A stretch of DNA of 64,000 bases from CAZGOM01 sp964542875 (GTDB lineage: Bacteria; Planctomycetota; Phycisphaerae; Phycisphaerales; Phycisphaeraceae): NCBI GenBank assembly GCA_964542875.1, contig CAZIWA010000004.1, forward strand, positions 22,769-86,768, written 5' to 3'. How positions within the stretch are numbered: position 1 is the first letter of the stretch; every line of letters begins with the position of its first letter. A program made the translations under genes and the position numbers. Below are positions 33,750 to 42,324 of the stretch, one piece after another. Under the pieces are notes generated by a model. It saw only the letters and a list, made by a program, of their open reading frames with translations. It was not told the origin of the DNA and ran no database searches.

Positions 33750-34706
33750 ATGGCAGCTCCCGCTAAACCCGTCTCCCGCCTCGGCCGCGGCTTAAAGAGC
33801 CTCATGGCGCAGCCCGTCTCCGTCACCCCAGCCCCCGCGGATAAACCCGCCGCCCAGGCCGCAGCCGACGCACAGGCTCCCGCATCCGTCGAAAACACCC
33901 TCGTCTACCTCCCCGTAGCCGACATCAAGCCCAATCGGCATCAGCCCCGGCAGGACTTCGACCCGGAAGCACTGCGGACCCTGGCTGAATCCATCAAGGC
34001 CGAAGGCCTCATCCAGCCCATCGTGGTCCGCAAAACCACGGAAGGGACCTTTGAACTCGTCGCCGGCGAGCGCCGCTGGCGCGCCGCCAAGCTCGCAGGC
34101 CTCACCACCATCCCAGGCATCGTCCGGGTGCTGGATGACCGCCAGATCGCCGAATGGGCCCTCATCGAAAACCTTCAGCGCGAAGACTTGAACCCCATCG
34201 AGCGCGCCGAAGCCTTCCAGCGGCTCCTCCAGAACTTCGGCCTCGGGCACGACCAGATCGCCGACCGCGTCGGCATCGACCGCTCCAGCGTCTCCAACGC
34301 TCTGCGCCTGCTGGCACTGGACACCGAAGTCCGCGATTACGTCCGCAAAGGCATCCTCTCCGCCGGTCAGGCCAAAGCCCTAGCCAGCGTTTCTCAGGCG
34401 GATGAACAGCGTTCACTTGCCCACCGAGCCATCAAGCACCAGTGGTCCGTGCGCCAGGTTGAGTCCGCAGCCCGGCTCACCGCCCGGCCCGCCATCGCCG
34501 AGACACCCGATAAACCCGGCAAGCTCGTGCGCGCCAAGGCGCTTCACCTGGCCGACCTCGAAGAGCAAGTCACCCGCCAACTGGGCACCAAGGTCTCCAT
34601 TAAGCAAGGCCGCAAGAAGGGCACCGGCGCGCTTACCATCGAGTTCTACTCCATCGACCAGTTCGACCAGCTCATGCACCGGCTGGGCATCGCCACCGAA
34701 TCCTGA
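33750..34706 (+). CDS. parB: chromosome partitioning protein ParB (Spo0J family)
   Basis: The start is fixed by a perfect AAGGAGGT followed by a 5-nt spacer to ATG at 33750; product 318 residues. It begins VSRLGRGLKSLM, the typical ParB opening that activates ParA. The CTPase/N-terminal domain has NRHQPRQDF, then VAGERRWRAAKLAG and ALIENLQREDLNPIERA (CTP-binding and parS-clamping elements). The HTH lies around DQIADRVGIDRSSVSNAL, and the C-terminal ~50 residues form the dimer domain. Two parS copies are close by. No parA is adjacent, which departs from the usual parA-parB operon. Confidence 0.95.
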   Translation: MAAPAKPVSRLGRGLKSLMAQPVSVTPAPADKPAAQAAADAQAPASVENTLVYLPVADIKPNRHQPRQDFDPEALRTLAESIKAEGLIQPIVVRKTTEGTFELVAGERRWRAAKLAGLTTIPGIVRVLDDRQIAEWALIENLQREDLNPIERAEAFQRLLQNFGLGHDQIADRVGIDRSSVSNALRLLALDTEVRDYVRKGILSAGQAKALASVSQADEQRSLAHRAIKHQWSVRQVESAARLTARPAIAETPDKPGKLVRAKALHLADLEEQVTRQLGTKVSIKQGRKKGTGALTIEFYSIDQFDQLMHRLGIATES

Positions 34707-34726
34707 AAACAGATAGCAACGCATAG

Positions 34727-34762
34727 GCGCACTGTAGGCATCTTCCGGCCACAGTGCGCTTT
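34727..34762 (+). terminator. probable terminator of parB
   Basis: GCGCACTGT / ACAGTGCGC, a perfect 9-bp stem with a 15-nt loop, then TTTG. The T-tract is short. Confidence 0.65.
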
Positions 34763-34778
34763 GCCGCGTCTGCATAGA

Positions 34779-34796
34779 CTAATCAACCGCTGTACT
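34779..34796. repeat. gene-end 18-nt motif, copy 3
   Basis: CTAATCAACCGCTGTACT, an exact consensus match, 20 nt past the parB hairpin and 32 nt from the stop of the convergent gene. Confidence 0.7.
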
Positions 34797-34827
34797 AAAA
34801 AATCAGCCACAAAACAGGCCTTAAACC

Positions 34828-36105
34828 TCACCCGACCTCTTCGACCCAAAATCCTGTCTTGGGTCCGGGCTTTCCATCGCGCACCACTTCTGCGGCGTCG
34901 GCCACTCGAAATCCCAGCAGCGCCCGCTTTTTTCCGCCCAGTTCCACCACGGCCCCGATGGGGTGGTCCAGATACCACACCAGCCCGGACGGCACCGGAC
35001 CCAGCACGGCTTTCCCGTCCAGCAACAGGCTTTCGGCCTCCACGCCCGTTCGGTCTGCGCTTAGCTTCCAGGCGCACAGGTATTCGCGCATCCGGGCATC
35101 GGGAGTTGTCATTCCGCGCATGTCGGGCCTGGGTTCCACCTTCCGGTTGGCCGCCAGGTAGGGGGCTCCATCGGCCAGCAAATTGATGCACACCGGCGAC
35201 CAAGGCCGCATCCCGTCCAGTTTGATCACTTGCTGCCAGGTTGCTCCTTCATCCATCGACCGCCAGACTTGAAACCGATTGACCTTGGCTTTTTCGATCT
35301 TTTCTCTTTCCTCATGCGAAACGCCTTCCACACCGTACCCGCGCACGCACAAAAGCAGCCCGCCATCCACATCGCGCACCGTGCTTGGCTCAAACGATGT
35401 GTCCTTCTCCGTCACCGGCAAAAATCCTGTCGGCCGCCACCATCCGCTCTCCCGGCTCCATCGTGTCACACCGACACCATGTATTTCCCCCGGTTTTCCG
35501 GCCACCATCCCTGTGATGAAGCCATCCTCACTCACCACGCCCAGGCTCAGTGGACGATTTTTCACCACATATCCCGGCAGCACCTGCTCGGGGCTCATCC
35601 GTTCCCGTTTTTCGATAAAAAACCGCTCTCCATCGAAGCGATACTGCAACACTTCAAAAAACACAGCCACATCATGCGCATCAAACGGCTGTGCCACATG
35701 CTTTTTTACCGGATATCCCAGTGCCTGCGCCAGGCCAAAGCCCGTGCCCGCATGCGGGTGAGGCCGCCCATCCGCCAACTTCGCCCCCAGCGGCACAAAC
35801 CCGCCCACCCCGGGGTATTTCACCATCGTCAGTTCTTCCCCCGTTATCGGATGTGCCCCAGGTTCATTCCGGTCCAGCGGTTGAGCATTGTGGGCTGATA
35901 TGCCTTCCAGCGAATCAAACACCACCACATCGGTGCCCGCTTCCATGTCGATGGCTTTGGCTCCAATAACCCGGAGATTCACCATTGCCGCGGCTTTCCC
36001 CGGTGCCACCTGAAACACATGGCCCAGACCATAAACGGCCTTGCCGGCCAGGTCTTCATGCACTGGAAACTGCAGCCGCGGTCCCGAATGTGAGATGTGG
36101 ATCAT
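34828..36105 (-). CDS. sialidase/BNR-repeat-like beta-propeller protein
   Basis: The 425-residue protein lacks a signal peptide. It contains an Asp-box (SMDEGATWQQV, of the S-x-D-x-G-x-x-W type) and other strand pairs typical of six-bladed sialidase-like propellers, such as RPLSLGVVSEDGF, VRDVDGGLLLCVRG and WYLDHPIGAVVEL. Many planctomycete proteins of this kind are annotated as exo-alpha-sialidase-like without proven activity; the Arg triad of true sialidases cannot be confirmed by eye. It converges with parB and is divergent from glyQS. Confidence 0.65.
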   Translation of the reverse strand: MIHISHSGPRLQFPVHEDLAGKAVYGLGHVFQVAPGKAAAMVNLRVIGAKAIDMEAGTDVVVFDSLEGISAHNAQPLDRNEPGAHPITGEELTMVKYPGVGGFVPLGAKLADGRPHPHAGTGFGLAQALGYPVKKHVAQPFDAHDVAVFFEVLQYRFDGERFFIEKRERMSPEQVLPGYVVKNRPLSLGVVSEDGFITGMVAGKPGEIHGVGVTRWSRESGWWRPTGFLPVTEKDTSFEPSTVRDVDGGLLLCVRGYGVEGVSHEEREKIEKAKVNRFQVWRSMDEGATWQQVIKLDGMRPWSPVCINLLADGAPYLAANRKVEPRPDMRGMTTPDARMREYLCAWKLSADRTGVEAESLLLDGKAVLGPVPSGLVWYLDHPIGAVVELGGKKRALLGFRVADAAEVVRDGKPGPKTGFWVEEVG

Positions 36106-36132
36106 GCAGTCGATGATATATCAAAGTGTTGC

Positions 36133-36182
36133 CTGGGTGGCCCGACACAGGCCGCACCCGTGCTGGGTCTTGCACGCGCCAA
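36133..36182. repeat. dispersed intergenic repeat, copy B
   Basis: CCTGGGTGGCCCGACACAGG then CCGCACCCGTGCTGGGTCTTGCACGCGCCAA. It aligns with 7741-7787, sharing the flanks TGGGTGGC and ACGCGCCAA and most of the centre. Confidence 0.6.
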
Positions 36183-36295
36183 TATCCAATCCCATCGCTG
36201 TCTTCCATCCAAAAAAACTCAAGCACTCCCGGCCGCCAAACCCTTAATCCGCACCGCAGTTATCATGTACGGTTCTACATTCTCAAGGAACCGTC

Positions 36296-37873
36296 ATGGC
36301 CGAAAATCCCAACGCACCCGTCACCAAAACCATGGACGCCATCGTCAGCCTTTGCCGCCGCCGTGGCTTTGTTTTCCAATCCTCCGAAATCTACGGCGGC
36401 ATCAACGGCTTCTGGGATTACGGCCCCCTGGGTGTCGAGCTCAAGAAAAACCTCAAAGACGCCTGGTGGCAGGACATCGTCCGTTGCCCCGGCATCGGCC
36501 CTGATGGCAGCCTCATCTCCATGGTCGGTGTCGACTGCACCATCATCATGAACCCCAAGGTCTGGGTCGCCTCCGGCCACGCCGCAGGCTTTGCTGACCC
36601 GATGGTCGACTGCCGCGAAACCAAGTCGCGCTACCGCTATGACCACGTGCAGCTCTACGCGCACCCCGAGGCCGGCCAGGCCAACATCTTCTTCGCCTTC
36701 ATCAGCGATCAGCCCAGCGAGGCAAAGCAGAAAAAGGCCGCAGAAAAAGCCTTCAAAACCGCTCCCATCATCATCTCCCTCAGCGCGCTTCCCCAAGCCG
36801 AATGGGTCAAGGTCCTGGGCCCGGACGCCACCAAGGCTGGTTCGCTCACTGAACCGCGCCAGTTCAACCTCATGTTCCAGACCCACACCGGTGCGGTGCA
36901 GTCTGAAGACTCCATGACCTATCTGCGCCCCGAAACCGCGCAGGGCATCTTCGCCAACTTCCGCAACATCCTTGACACATCCCGCGTCAAGGTTCCCTTC
37001 GGCATTGCCCAGACCGGTAAGGCTTTCCGCAACGAAGTCACGCCCCGCAACTTCACCTTCCGCTCCCGCGAGTTTGAACAGATGGAGATCGAATTCTTCA
37101 TCCGTCCCGACAGCGCCAAGGAGTGGTACAAGTTCTGGCGCGACAGCCGTTACGCCTGGTGGCAGTCCATCGGCCTCGCCGGCGATAACCTCCAGCTTCG
37201 CGAGCACGACCGCGATGAGCTGGCCCACTACGCCAAGACCGGCGAAGGCACCAGCGACATCGAATACAAGTTCCCCTTCACCGATCCCGGTTATGGCGAA
37301 CTCGAAGGCATCGCCCACCGCGGCGCGTTTGATCTCACCCAGCACGCCGAGCATTCGGGCCTCAAGGACAAGCTCAAATACTTCGATCAGGATCTCCAGC
37401 TTGAGCTCCAGGCCAAGGGCGTCGCCAAGGAAGAAATCGCTGCGCAAACCCGCTATTTCCCCCACGTCATCGAGCCTTCAGCCGGTGCCGACCGCGGCAC
37501 CCTGGCGCTGCTTTGCGAGGCCTTCACGCCAGACCCCAGCCGTCCCGCCGGGCTCTTCATGAAGTTCCACCCGCGCATGGCCCCGGTGAAAGCCGGCATC
37601 TTCCCTCTGGTCAATAAAGACGGCATGCCCGAGGTAGCGGAGAACCTCTACAAGGACCTCCGTAAGCGCTTCGCCGTCGACTACGACCCCAAACAGACCA
37701 TCGGCAAGCGCTACGCGCGCATGGATGAAGCCGGCGCGCCGTTCTGCTTCACCATCGACGGCGAAACCACCAAGGACAACACCGTCACCGTCCGCCACCG
37801 CGATACCCAGGCGCAGGAACGCATCAACCTCGACAAGGTCGGTGCATTCCTGGCCGAAAAAATCGGCGGCTGA
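36296..37873 (+). CDS. glyQS: glycyl-tRNA synthetase, alpha2-type
   Basis: The 525-residue class II synthetase charges tRNA-Gly. Visible landmarks are SSEIYGGINGFWDYGPLG near the N-terminus (the GlyRS-specific start), motif 2 in FRNEVTPRNFTFRSREFEQ, and motif 3 GADRGTLALL near the C-terminal anticodon domain. The anticodon-binding domain holds APVKAGIFPLVNKDG. This is the dimeric, eukaryote/archaea-like form also found in many bacteria, not the alpha2-beta2 enzyme. Upstream lies a dispersed repeat; downstream lies a REP-like palindrome. Confidence 0.95.
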   Translation: MAENPNAPVTKTMDAIVSLCRRRGFVFQSSEIYGGINGFWDYGPLGVELKKNLKDAWWQDIVRCPGIGPDGSLISMVGVDCTIIMNPKVWVASGHAAGFADPMVDCRETKSRYRYDHVQLYAHPEAGQANIFFAFISDQPSEAKQKKAAEKAFKTAPIIISLSALPQAEWVKVLGPDATKAGSLTEPRQFNLMFQTHTGAVQSEDSMTYLRPETAQGIFANFRNILDTSRVKVPFGIAQTGKAFRNEVTPRNFTFRSREFEQMEIEFFIRPDSAKEWYKFWRDSRYAWWQSIGLAGDNLQLREHDRDELAHYAKTGEGTSDIEYKFPFTDPGYGELEGIAHRGAFDLTQHAEHSGLKDKLKYFDQDLQLELQAKGVAKEEIAAQTRYFPHVIEPSAGADRGTLALLCEAFTPDPSRPAGLFMKFHPRMAPVKAGIFPLVNKDGMPEVAENLYKDLRKRFAVDYDPKQTIGKRYARMDEAGAPFCFTIDGETTKDNTVTVRHRDTQAQERINLDKVGAFLAEKIGG

Positions 37874-37902
37874 TTCACCCGCTCTTCTCCGGCTCCCTCT
37901 TC

Positions 37903-37938
37903 GGGGACTGGTCCCTTTCTTTTAAGGGACCTGTCCCC
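37903..37938. repeat. REP-like palindrome (GGGGACTGGTCCCTT...AAGGGACCTGTCCCC), possible terminator
   Basis: GGGGAC-TG-GTCCCTT pairs with AAGGGAC-CT-GTCCCC around a TCTTTT loop, giving 13 pairs with one internal mismatch step. GGGAC(A/T)GGTCCC palindromes recur in many genomes next to REP-associated tyrosine transposases (recollection). It may end glyQS transcription. Confidence 0.6.
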
Positions 37939-37998
37939 CTTCTCTTTAAGCCGGTCTCATGCTTTTTCCTTCGACCCTACAGGCCTCTTTCAACGCTA

Positions 37999-38649
37999 AT
38001 GAAGAAACACGACCCCGCCGAAGTTGGCTTTCAGGACTCCGATCTTCCGCCCACCGATCAGGGCCGGTTTGATCCGCGTACCTGGTTTTCAGAAGACCGC
38101 CGTCAGGCCCCCATCGAGCTGGAAATCGGCTCCGGTAAAGGCACGTTCATCGTCAACCAGGCCCTGGCCACCCCGGACATTAATTACCTGGGCATCGAAT
38201 GGGCCCGAGCCTACTGGCTCTACGCCGCCGACCGCGCCCGCAGGCACAATTTGAACAACGTCCGCATGCTCCGTGCCGACGCTTCTGCGTTCATCCGTTC
38301 CTGGTGCCCCGACGCGATCTTTACCCAGGTCCACGTCTATTTCCCCGACCCCTGGCCCAAGGCCCGGCACAACAAGCGCAGGCTGATTCAGGCGCCGTTT
38401 CTCGCCGAGCTTCACCGGGTGCTTCTCCCCGAAGGCCGCGTTCGCATCGCCACCGATCACGCAGACTATTTCCAATGGATGAATGACCACTTGGCCCAGG
38501 TCACCCATCTCTTTGATAAGCTCCCCTATGAAAGCCCCGCCGCTGCGGGCGAAGGTGAGCTCGTCGGCTCGAACTTCGAACGCAAGTACCGCCGCGAAGG
38601 CCGGCCGTTTTTCTCCATGATCCTTGCTCGAAAGAACACCACCCAGTGA
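37999..38649 (+). CDS. trmB: tRNA (guanine-N7-)-methyltransferase
   Basis: The 216-residue protein has the SAM-binding EIGSGKGTFIVNQA and the TrmB hallmark VYFPDPWPKARHNKRRL, with the closing GSNFERKYRREGRPF. It methylates G46 in the tRNA variable loop. Length and motif order are standard for bacterial TrmB. The next gene starts at a GTG that overlaps its TGA by four nt, so the two are translationally coupled. Confidence 0.95.
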   Translation: MKKHDPAEVGFQDSDLPPTDQGRFDPRTWFSEDRRQAPIELEIGSGKGTFIVNQALATPDINYLGIEWARAYWLYAADRARRHNLNNVRMLRADASAFIRSWCPDAIFTQVHVYFPDPWPKARHNKRRLIQAPFLAELHRVLLPEGRVRIATDHADYFQWMNDHLAQVTHLFDKLPYESPAAAGEGELVGSNFERKYRREGRPFFSMILARKNTTQ

Positions 38650-39362
38650 GCCCGCAGCAAGCCACGAACCAGCACCACGCCTTCACCCGTGCTTTGTCCG
38701 GGTGTGTGGCGTTGCTTTGCCTTCTGGCTGTCTCACTCTTTCTTTCCGCATGCGCCTCCAGCCAGCCCGAACCGCAGCCGGCCAAGCCCGCCGTCGCCAA
38801 AGCCAAGCCTGCAACCACGCAGCCTCAGGCCCGCCCCACGCCCGCAAAACCGGAAGACAAGCCCATCTATGGCCCCACGCTTTCCGGGCTGCTCCAGTTC
38901 GAGGCGACGTTCGACGCCTCCGTGGAAGTCCTGCGTGACTACGGCTTTTCCATCGATCGCCAGGACTATCGCTTCGGCACCGTCACCACACGCCCGCTGG
39001 TGGCTCCCACCGTATTTGAGCCCTGGAAGCCCACCAACACTTCCAATCTCCAGATCGCCGAGGGCACCTTTAACAGCCAGCGCCGCATTGCGCGTGTCGA
39101 GCTTAAGCCCATCCAGTTTCCCATCACCGCCACCAGCAAATATCAGCTCACCGTTCAGGTCTACATGATCAAGCTTCAGCAGCCCCTGCGCTATCTCAAC
39201 CGCTCGACCACGGGCTTTGGCATCATCTCCATTTATTCTTCCGTTCCCGCTGAGTGGAGGGAAAAGGGCATCACCCGGGCCTACTGGCTCGCCGACGGCA
39301 CCGACCCTCTTCTGGCTCGGCGTATCGCTGACGACATCGCCGAGCGCGCGAAACTCAAGTAA
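38646..39362 (+). CDS. predicted lipoprotein, unknown function
   Basis: A GTG at 38646 overlaps the trmB stop (GTGA). The 238-residue product has a lipobox LSAC after a hydrophobic segment (CVALLCLLAVSLFLSAC), then a Lys/Pro/Ala/Gln linker containing ATTQPQ. The folded part (~75-238) starts LSGLLQFEATFDASVEVLRD and ends ARRIADDIAERAKLK, with strand-rich middle. It should be membrane-tethered in the periplasm. I do not recognise the domain. Coupling to trmB is probably positional, not functional. A hairpin with a T-tract follows. Confidence 0.75.
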   Translation: MSPQQATNQHHAFTRALSGCVALLCLLAVSLFLSACASSQPEPQPAKPAVAKAKPATTQPQARPTPAKPEDKPIYGPTLSGLLQFEATFDASVEVLRDYGFSIDRQDYRFGTVTTRPLVAPTVFEPWKPTNTSNLQIAEGTFNSQRRIARVELKPIQFPITATSKYQLTVQVYMIKLQQPLRYLNRSTTGFGIISIYSSVPAEWREKGITRAYWLADGTDPLLARRIADDIAERAKLK

Positions 39363-39391
39363 TTTCTCCTTATTTCTCGTGATTCCTGTGC

Positions 39392-39421
39392 CATGCCCCC
39401 GTCTTGGTGGGGCGTGTTTTT
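39392..39421 (+). terminator. intrinsic terminator after the lipoprotein gene
   Basis: CATGCCCC / GGGGCGTG (one G-T pair) with a 9-nt loop, followed by TTTTT. Confidence 0.75.
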
Positions 39422-39439
39422 CGCAATCTTTCGCTGAAT

Positions 39440-39457
39440 CTAATCATCCGCTGTACC
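39440..39457. repeat. gene-end 18-nt motif, copy 4
   Basis: CTAATCATCCGCTGTACC, 17 of 18 to the consensus, 19 nt past the terminator. This copy is not between convergent genes: the next gene is on the same strand. Confidence 0.7.
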
Positions 39458-39548
39458 GCCCCCGCGCACAAAAAAATCCGTCTTCGGCTCCCGCTTCGCT
39501 CAACATTTAGTATCATCCCGAAACGCCCTAAATACTTGAGTAAACACA

Positions 39549-41807
39549 ATGACGCTTCCCATCATTACCCTCGTCAGCAAGCTCAACCGTAATGTTGCCT
39601 CCCGCGCCTTCACTTACGGTATTCCCGTCGCAAAATCCGCGCTTGCCCCAAATGCCGGCGTTATTCTCACCTCGCCGGACCACAAGACCCTTCCCGTCCA
39701 GTCCCGCACGCTGGAAACCTGGCCCGATGGCTCCACCAAGTGGCTGCTTTTAAGCTTCCAGGCCCCTGTCCCTAAGAACGTCGATACGCCGCTTCAGCTC
39801 GCCGTTGGCGCTCAGCCTCAAGCTCCATCCATCACCACGCAGGAATCAGACGCCCACATCACCGTCACCACACCGCACCTGACGGCGAAACTTTCCAAGA
39901 CCAATTTTTCCCTTTTCGACAGCTATGTCGTTAAAGGCAAGGAAATGGCCCTCGCCGGGTCTGATATCACCCTTGAGCTCCCCGCAGGCAAGCGGTTTTA
40001 CGGCTCCAACGCGCAATCCATTCAGACACGCATCACCGAATCCGGCCCCATCAAAACCATCGTTGAAACCACCGGCCGGCACACCGCAGGTGACGGTCAG
40101 ACCATGTTCTCCTTCCGTCTGCGCTACACCTTCTTCTCCGATGCCCCGGGCGTGAAACTTTCTTATAAATTCACCAACGAAGAGCTTCCCGAAACCGGCG
40201 TAAAGATCTCCGCACTCTCGTTGACTCTCCCCACCAACCTCGGCAAAAACACCACCCACACCATCCGCCAGTCCAACACCGGCAAGCACTGGTTCTCCCG
40301 CCTCGTGGAAGTCAAGGAAAACGTCGAGCTCGTCACCGCGGGTTTCATGAACGAAGCCGCCAAGACCCGCTACGGCTCCTGGGCCGAAGGCATCACCACC
40401 GTCCGCGATCTTGGTTCCCTTAAGGAAAACACCGTCGACTACCCCTATTTCCTCCGCCCCGGCAACGCCCGCACCGACATGCAGGGCGGCCTCCGGCGCA
40501 CCTATCCGCATCTCATCCTCCACTCCCCGCAAGGCTCTGCCCTGGCCTTCTTTTATGAGATGGGCTTTAACTATCCCAAGTCCATCTCCTCCGAACGCGG
40601 CGTCATCAAATTCGACATTTGGCCCCACTTCGCAGGCGACCTGCTCTGGCGCCGCGGCATGAGCAAAGAGCACGACATCTACATCGCTCTCTCACCGGAA
40701 GCCGTCGACAATCAAACCCTCGAAGACATCTACTTCTCCCACGAAGTACTCGACACCCCGCAGGTCCACCTCACGCTTGATCCCGCTTACGTCCGCTCCA
40801 CGCAGGTCCTTCAGATTCACCGATGGCTTACCTCCAACGAGGCCAAATACCTCCCGATTGAAATCAAGCTCGGCACCGCGGGCCAGGTTGGTGAAACCAA
40901 CTATCTCCCCGGCAACAAAGGCATGATGGACGTCGGCGACTACATCAACCCTGACCGCTCCTGGGCGCACAACAATGAGGATGACGCCATCCTTAACCAC
41001 CTGCGCGAGTACTATCGGTTGCGCGCTCCCTCTCGCCTCCAGGCGGGCCTTGCGCTTGCCCGCCACAACGCCCACATCGACTTCATCGCCTTTGATCCCG
41101 ACCCGCTTCGCCAGGGCACCATGCCCGCTCATTGCCCGGAGCACACCGACGGCTCCACCTATCCTTCCCATATGTGGGGCGATGGCCTTCTGGCCGCCTG
41201 GTCCATCACCGGCGAAGAAGACTTCAAGAACGCCGCCATCAGCGTTGCCGAAAACATGCTCCGCTGGCAAAAACAAGAGCCCACCATCTTCTACGCCGAC
41301 TCCCGCGAAGCCGGCTGGCCCGCGCTTTTGTACTGCCGGATGTACGAGCTCACCGGCGATCAAAAATGGCTTGATGCCATCGAAGCCGTTTTTCAGTGGA
41401 TCAAAAACAAGATCAACGCCGACTCCGTCATTCTCTACGAACTCCCGCACCACGTTGGCACCTACGTCGGCGGCTACGGCGAATTCATCGCCTGGCGCGC
41501 GCTCTTTTTCTATTACGAGCTCACCGGCAAGCAGGACGTCAAAGACTTCCTCGTCAAAGCCCTGCAGAAGGTTTATCTCTTTAAGCCCGGTGTCTTCAAA
41601 GCCGGCTGGGCCGCCAACGACATGTTCCCCGCATGGGCGCTCTACAAGCTCACCGACAACACCCAATACCTCAAAGACAACATCCCATTCTTCAAGTTCC
41701 TCATGGCGCGCCCCGATAAATTCATGTGGGGTGGAAACGATCTTCACTTCTACCTCGGCGAACTCGACCGCCTGGGCCTGCTGGAATCCACGCTCACCAA
41801 TTCCTGA
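39549..41807 (+). CDS. exo-rhamnogalacturonan lyase-like protein (PcRGLX / PL26-like)
   Basis: The 752-residue protein begins with a domain like the RIFT-barrel N-terminus of PcRGLX proteins: SRAFTYGIPVAKSAL, then LPVQSRTLETWPDGSTKW. A middle beta domain follows, and the last ~300 residues look like an alpha/alpha toroid (GDGLLAAWSITGEEDFKNA, GWPALLYCRMYELTGDQKW). PL26 enzymes cleave rhamnogalacturonan from its end by beta-elimination. There is no signal peptide, so it probably acts on imported oligosaccharides. It overlaps the convergent gluconokinase gene by 14 nt. The exact substrate is inferred. Confidence 0.7.
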   Translation: MTLPIITLVSKLNRNVASRAFTYGIPVAKSALAPNAGVILTSPDHKTLPVQSRTLETWPDGSTKWLLLSFQAPVPKNVDTPLQLAVGAQPQAPSITTQESDAHITVTTPHLTAKLSKTNFSLFDSYVVKGKEMALAGSDITLELPAGKRFYGSNAQSIQTRITESGPIKTIVETTGRHTAGDGQTMFSFRLRYTFFSDAPGVKLSYKFTNEELPETGVKISALSLTLPTNLGKNTTHTIRQSNTGKHWFSRLVEVKENVELVTAGFMNEAAKTRYGSWAEGITTVRDLGSLKENTVDYPYFLRPGNARTDMQGGLRRTYPHLILHSPQGSALAFFYEMGFNYPKSISSERGVIKFDIWPHFAGDLLWRRGMSKEHDIYIALSPEAVDNQTLEDIYFSHEVLDTPQVHLTLDPAYVRSTQVLQIHRWLTSNEAKYLPIEIKLGTAGQVGETNYLPGNKGMMDVGDYINPDRSWAHNNEDDAILNHLREYYRLRAPSRLQAGLALARHNAHIDFIAFDPDPLRQGTMPAHCPEHTDGSTYPSHMWGDGLLAAWSITGEEDFKNAAISVAENMLRWQKQEPTIFYADSREAGWPALLYCRMYELTGDQKWLDAIEAVFQWIKNKINADSVILYELPHHVGTYVGGYGEFIAWRALFFYYELTGKQDVKDFLVKALQKVYLFKPGVFKAGWAANDMFPAWALYKLTDNTQYLKDNIPFFKFLMARPDKFMWGGNDLHFYLGELDRLGLLESTLTNS

Positions 41808-42279
41808 AATACGCAGCCACTTCCTGGCTCACCTGTTGAATGTCCTTGCCCTGGGTTTCCACGATGAGGGCTTCATCAGGCCCCGGCTCTTCCAGCGTGC
41901 GTAACTGGCTTTCCAGCATTCCGGCTTTCATGAAGTGGCCGGCCCGTTGCTTCATGCGGGCATCGATCACCGCTGCCGGCGCCTTGAGATACACAAAGCG
42001 CACATTGGCCAAGCCCTTGGCCAGGCGCTGCCGGTAAATTTTTTTCAGCGCTGAACATGTCACCACCGCGTTGTCATGCTCGCGCCCCGCGGCGTTGAGC
42101 GAATCCAGCCACGGCCAGCGGTCTTCATCGTTAAGCGGTTCGCCCCGGGCCATCTTTTCGATGTTCGCTTTGGGGTGAAAGTCGTCTGCTTCCAGGAACA
42201 CAAACCCCAGTTGCTGGGCCACACTTTGGCCCACGCTCGTTTTGCCGCTTCCGCTGACGCCCATCACCACTAAAACCAC
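41794..42279 (-). CDS. gntK: gluconokinase
   Basis: The 161-residue kinase has Walker A GVSGSGKTSVG, then the gluconate kinase region FLEADDFHPKANIEKMARG and LNDEDRWPWLDSL. It phosphorylates gluconate to 6-phosphogluconate for the pentose phosphate or Entner-Doudoroff route. The length is usual for the GntK family. The stop overlaps the end of the lyase gene on the other strand by 14 nt. Sugar-acid metabolism fits the neighbouring pectin-type lyase, but a shared pathway is only suggestive. Confidence 0.93.
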   Translation of the reverse strand: MVLVVMGVSGSGKTSVGQSVAQQLGFVFLEADDFHPKANIEKMARGEPLNDEDRWPWLDSLNAAGREHDNAVVTCSALKKIYRQRLAKGLANVRFVYLKAPAAVIDARMKQRAGHFMKAGMLESQLRTLEEPGPDEALIVETQGKDIQQVSQEVAAYFRNW

Positions 42280-42306
42280 GCGAGCCTCCTGTCCCGGATG
42301 TCAGCT

Positions 42307-42324
42307 CTAATCTTCCGCTCTACT
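42307..42324. repeat. gene-end 18-nt motif, copy 5
   Basis: CTAATCTTCCGCTCTACT, 16 of 18 to the consensus. It lies between two minus-strand genes, touching the last base of the TPR gene. Confidence 0.6.

Noticed and set aside
36275..37465. 396-codon minus-strand frame
   Set aside because: Fully antisense to glyQS, whose motifs are unmistakable.
40692..41747. 351-codon minus-strand frame
   Set aside because: Antisense shadow of the rhamnogalacturonan-lyase-like gene.
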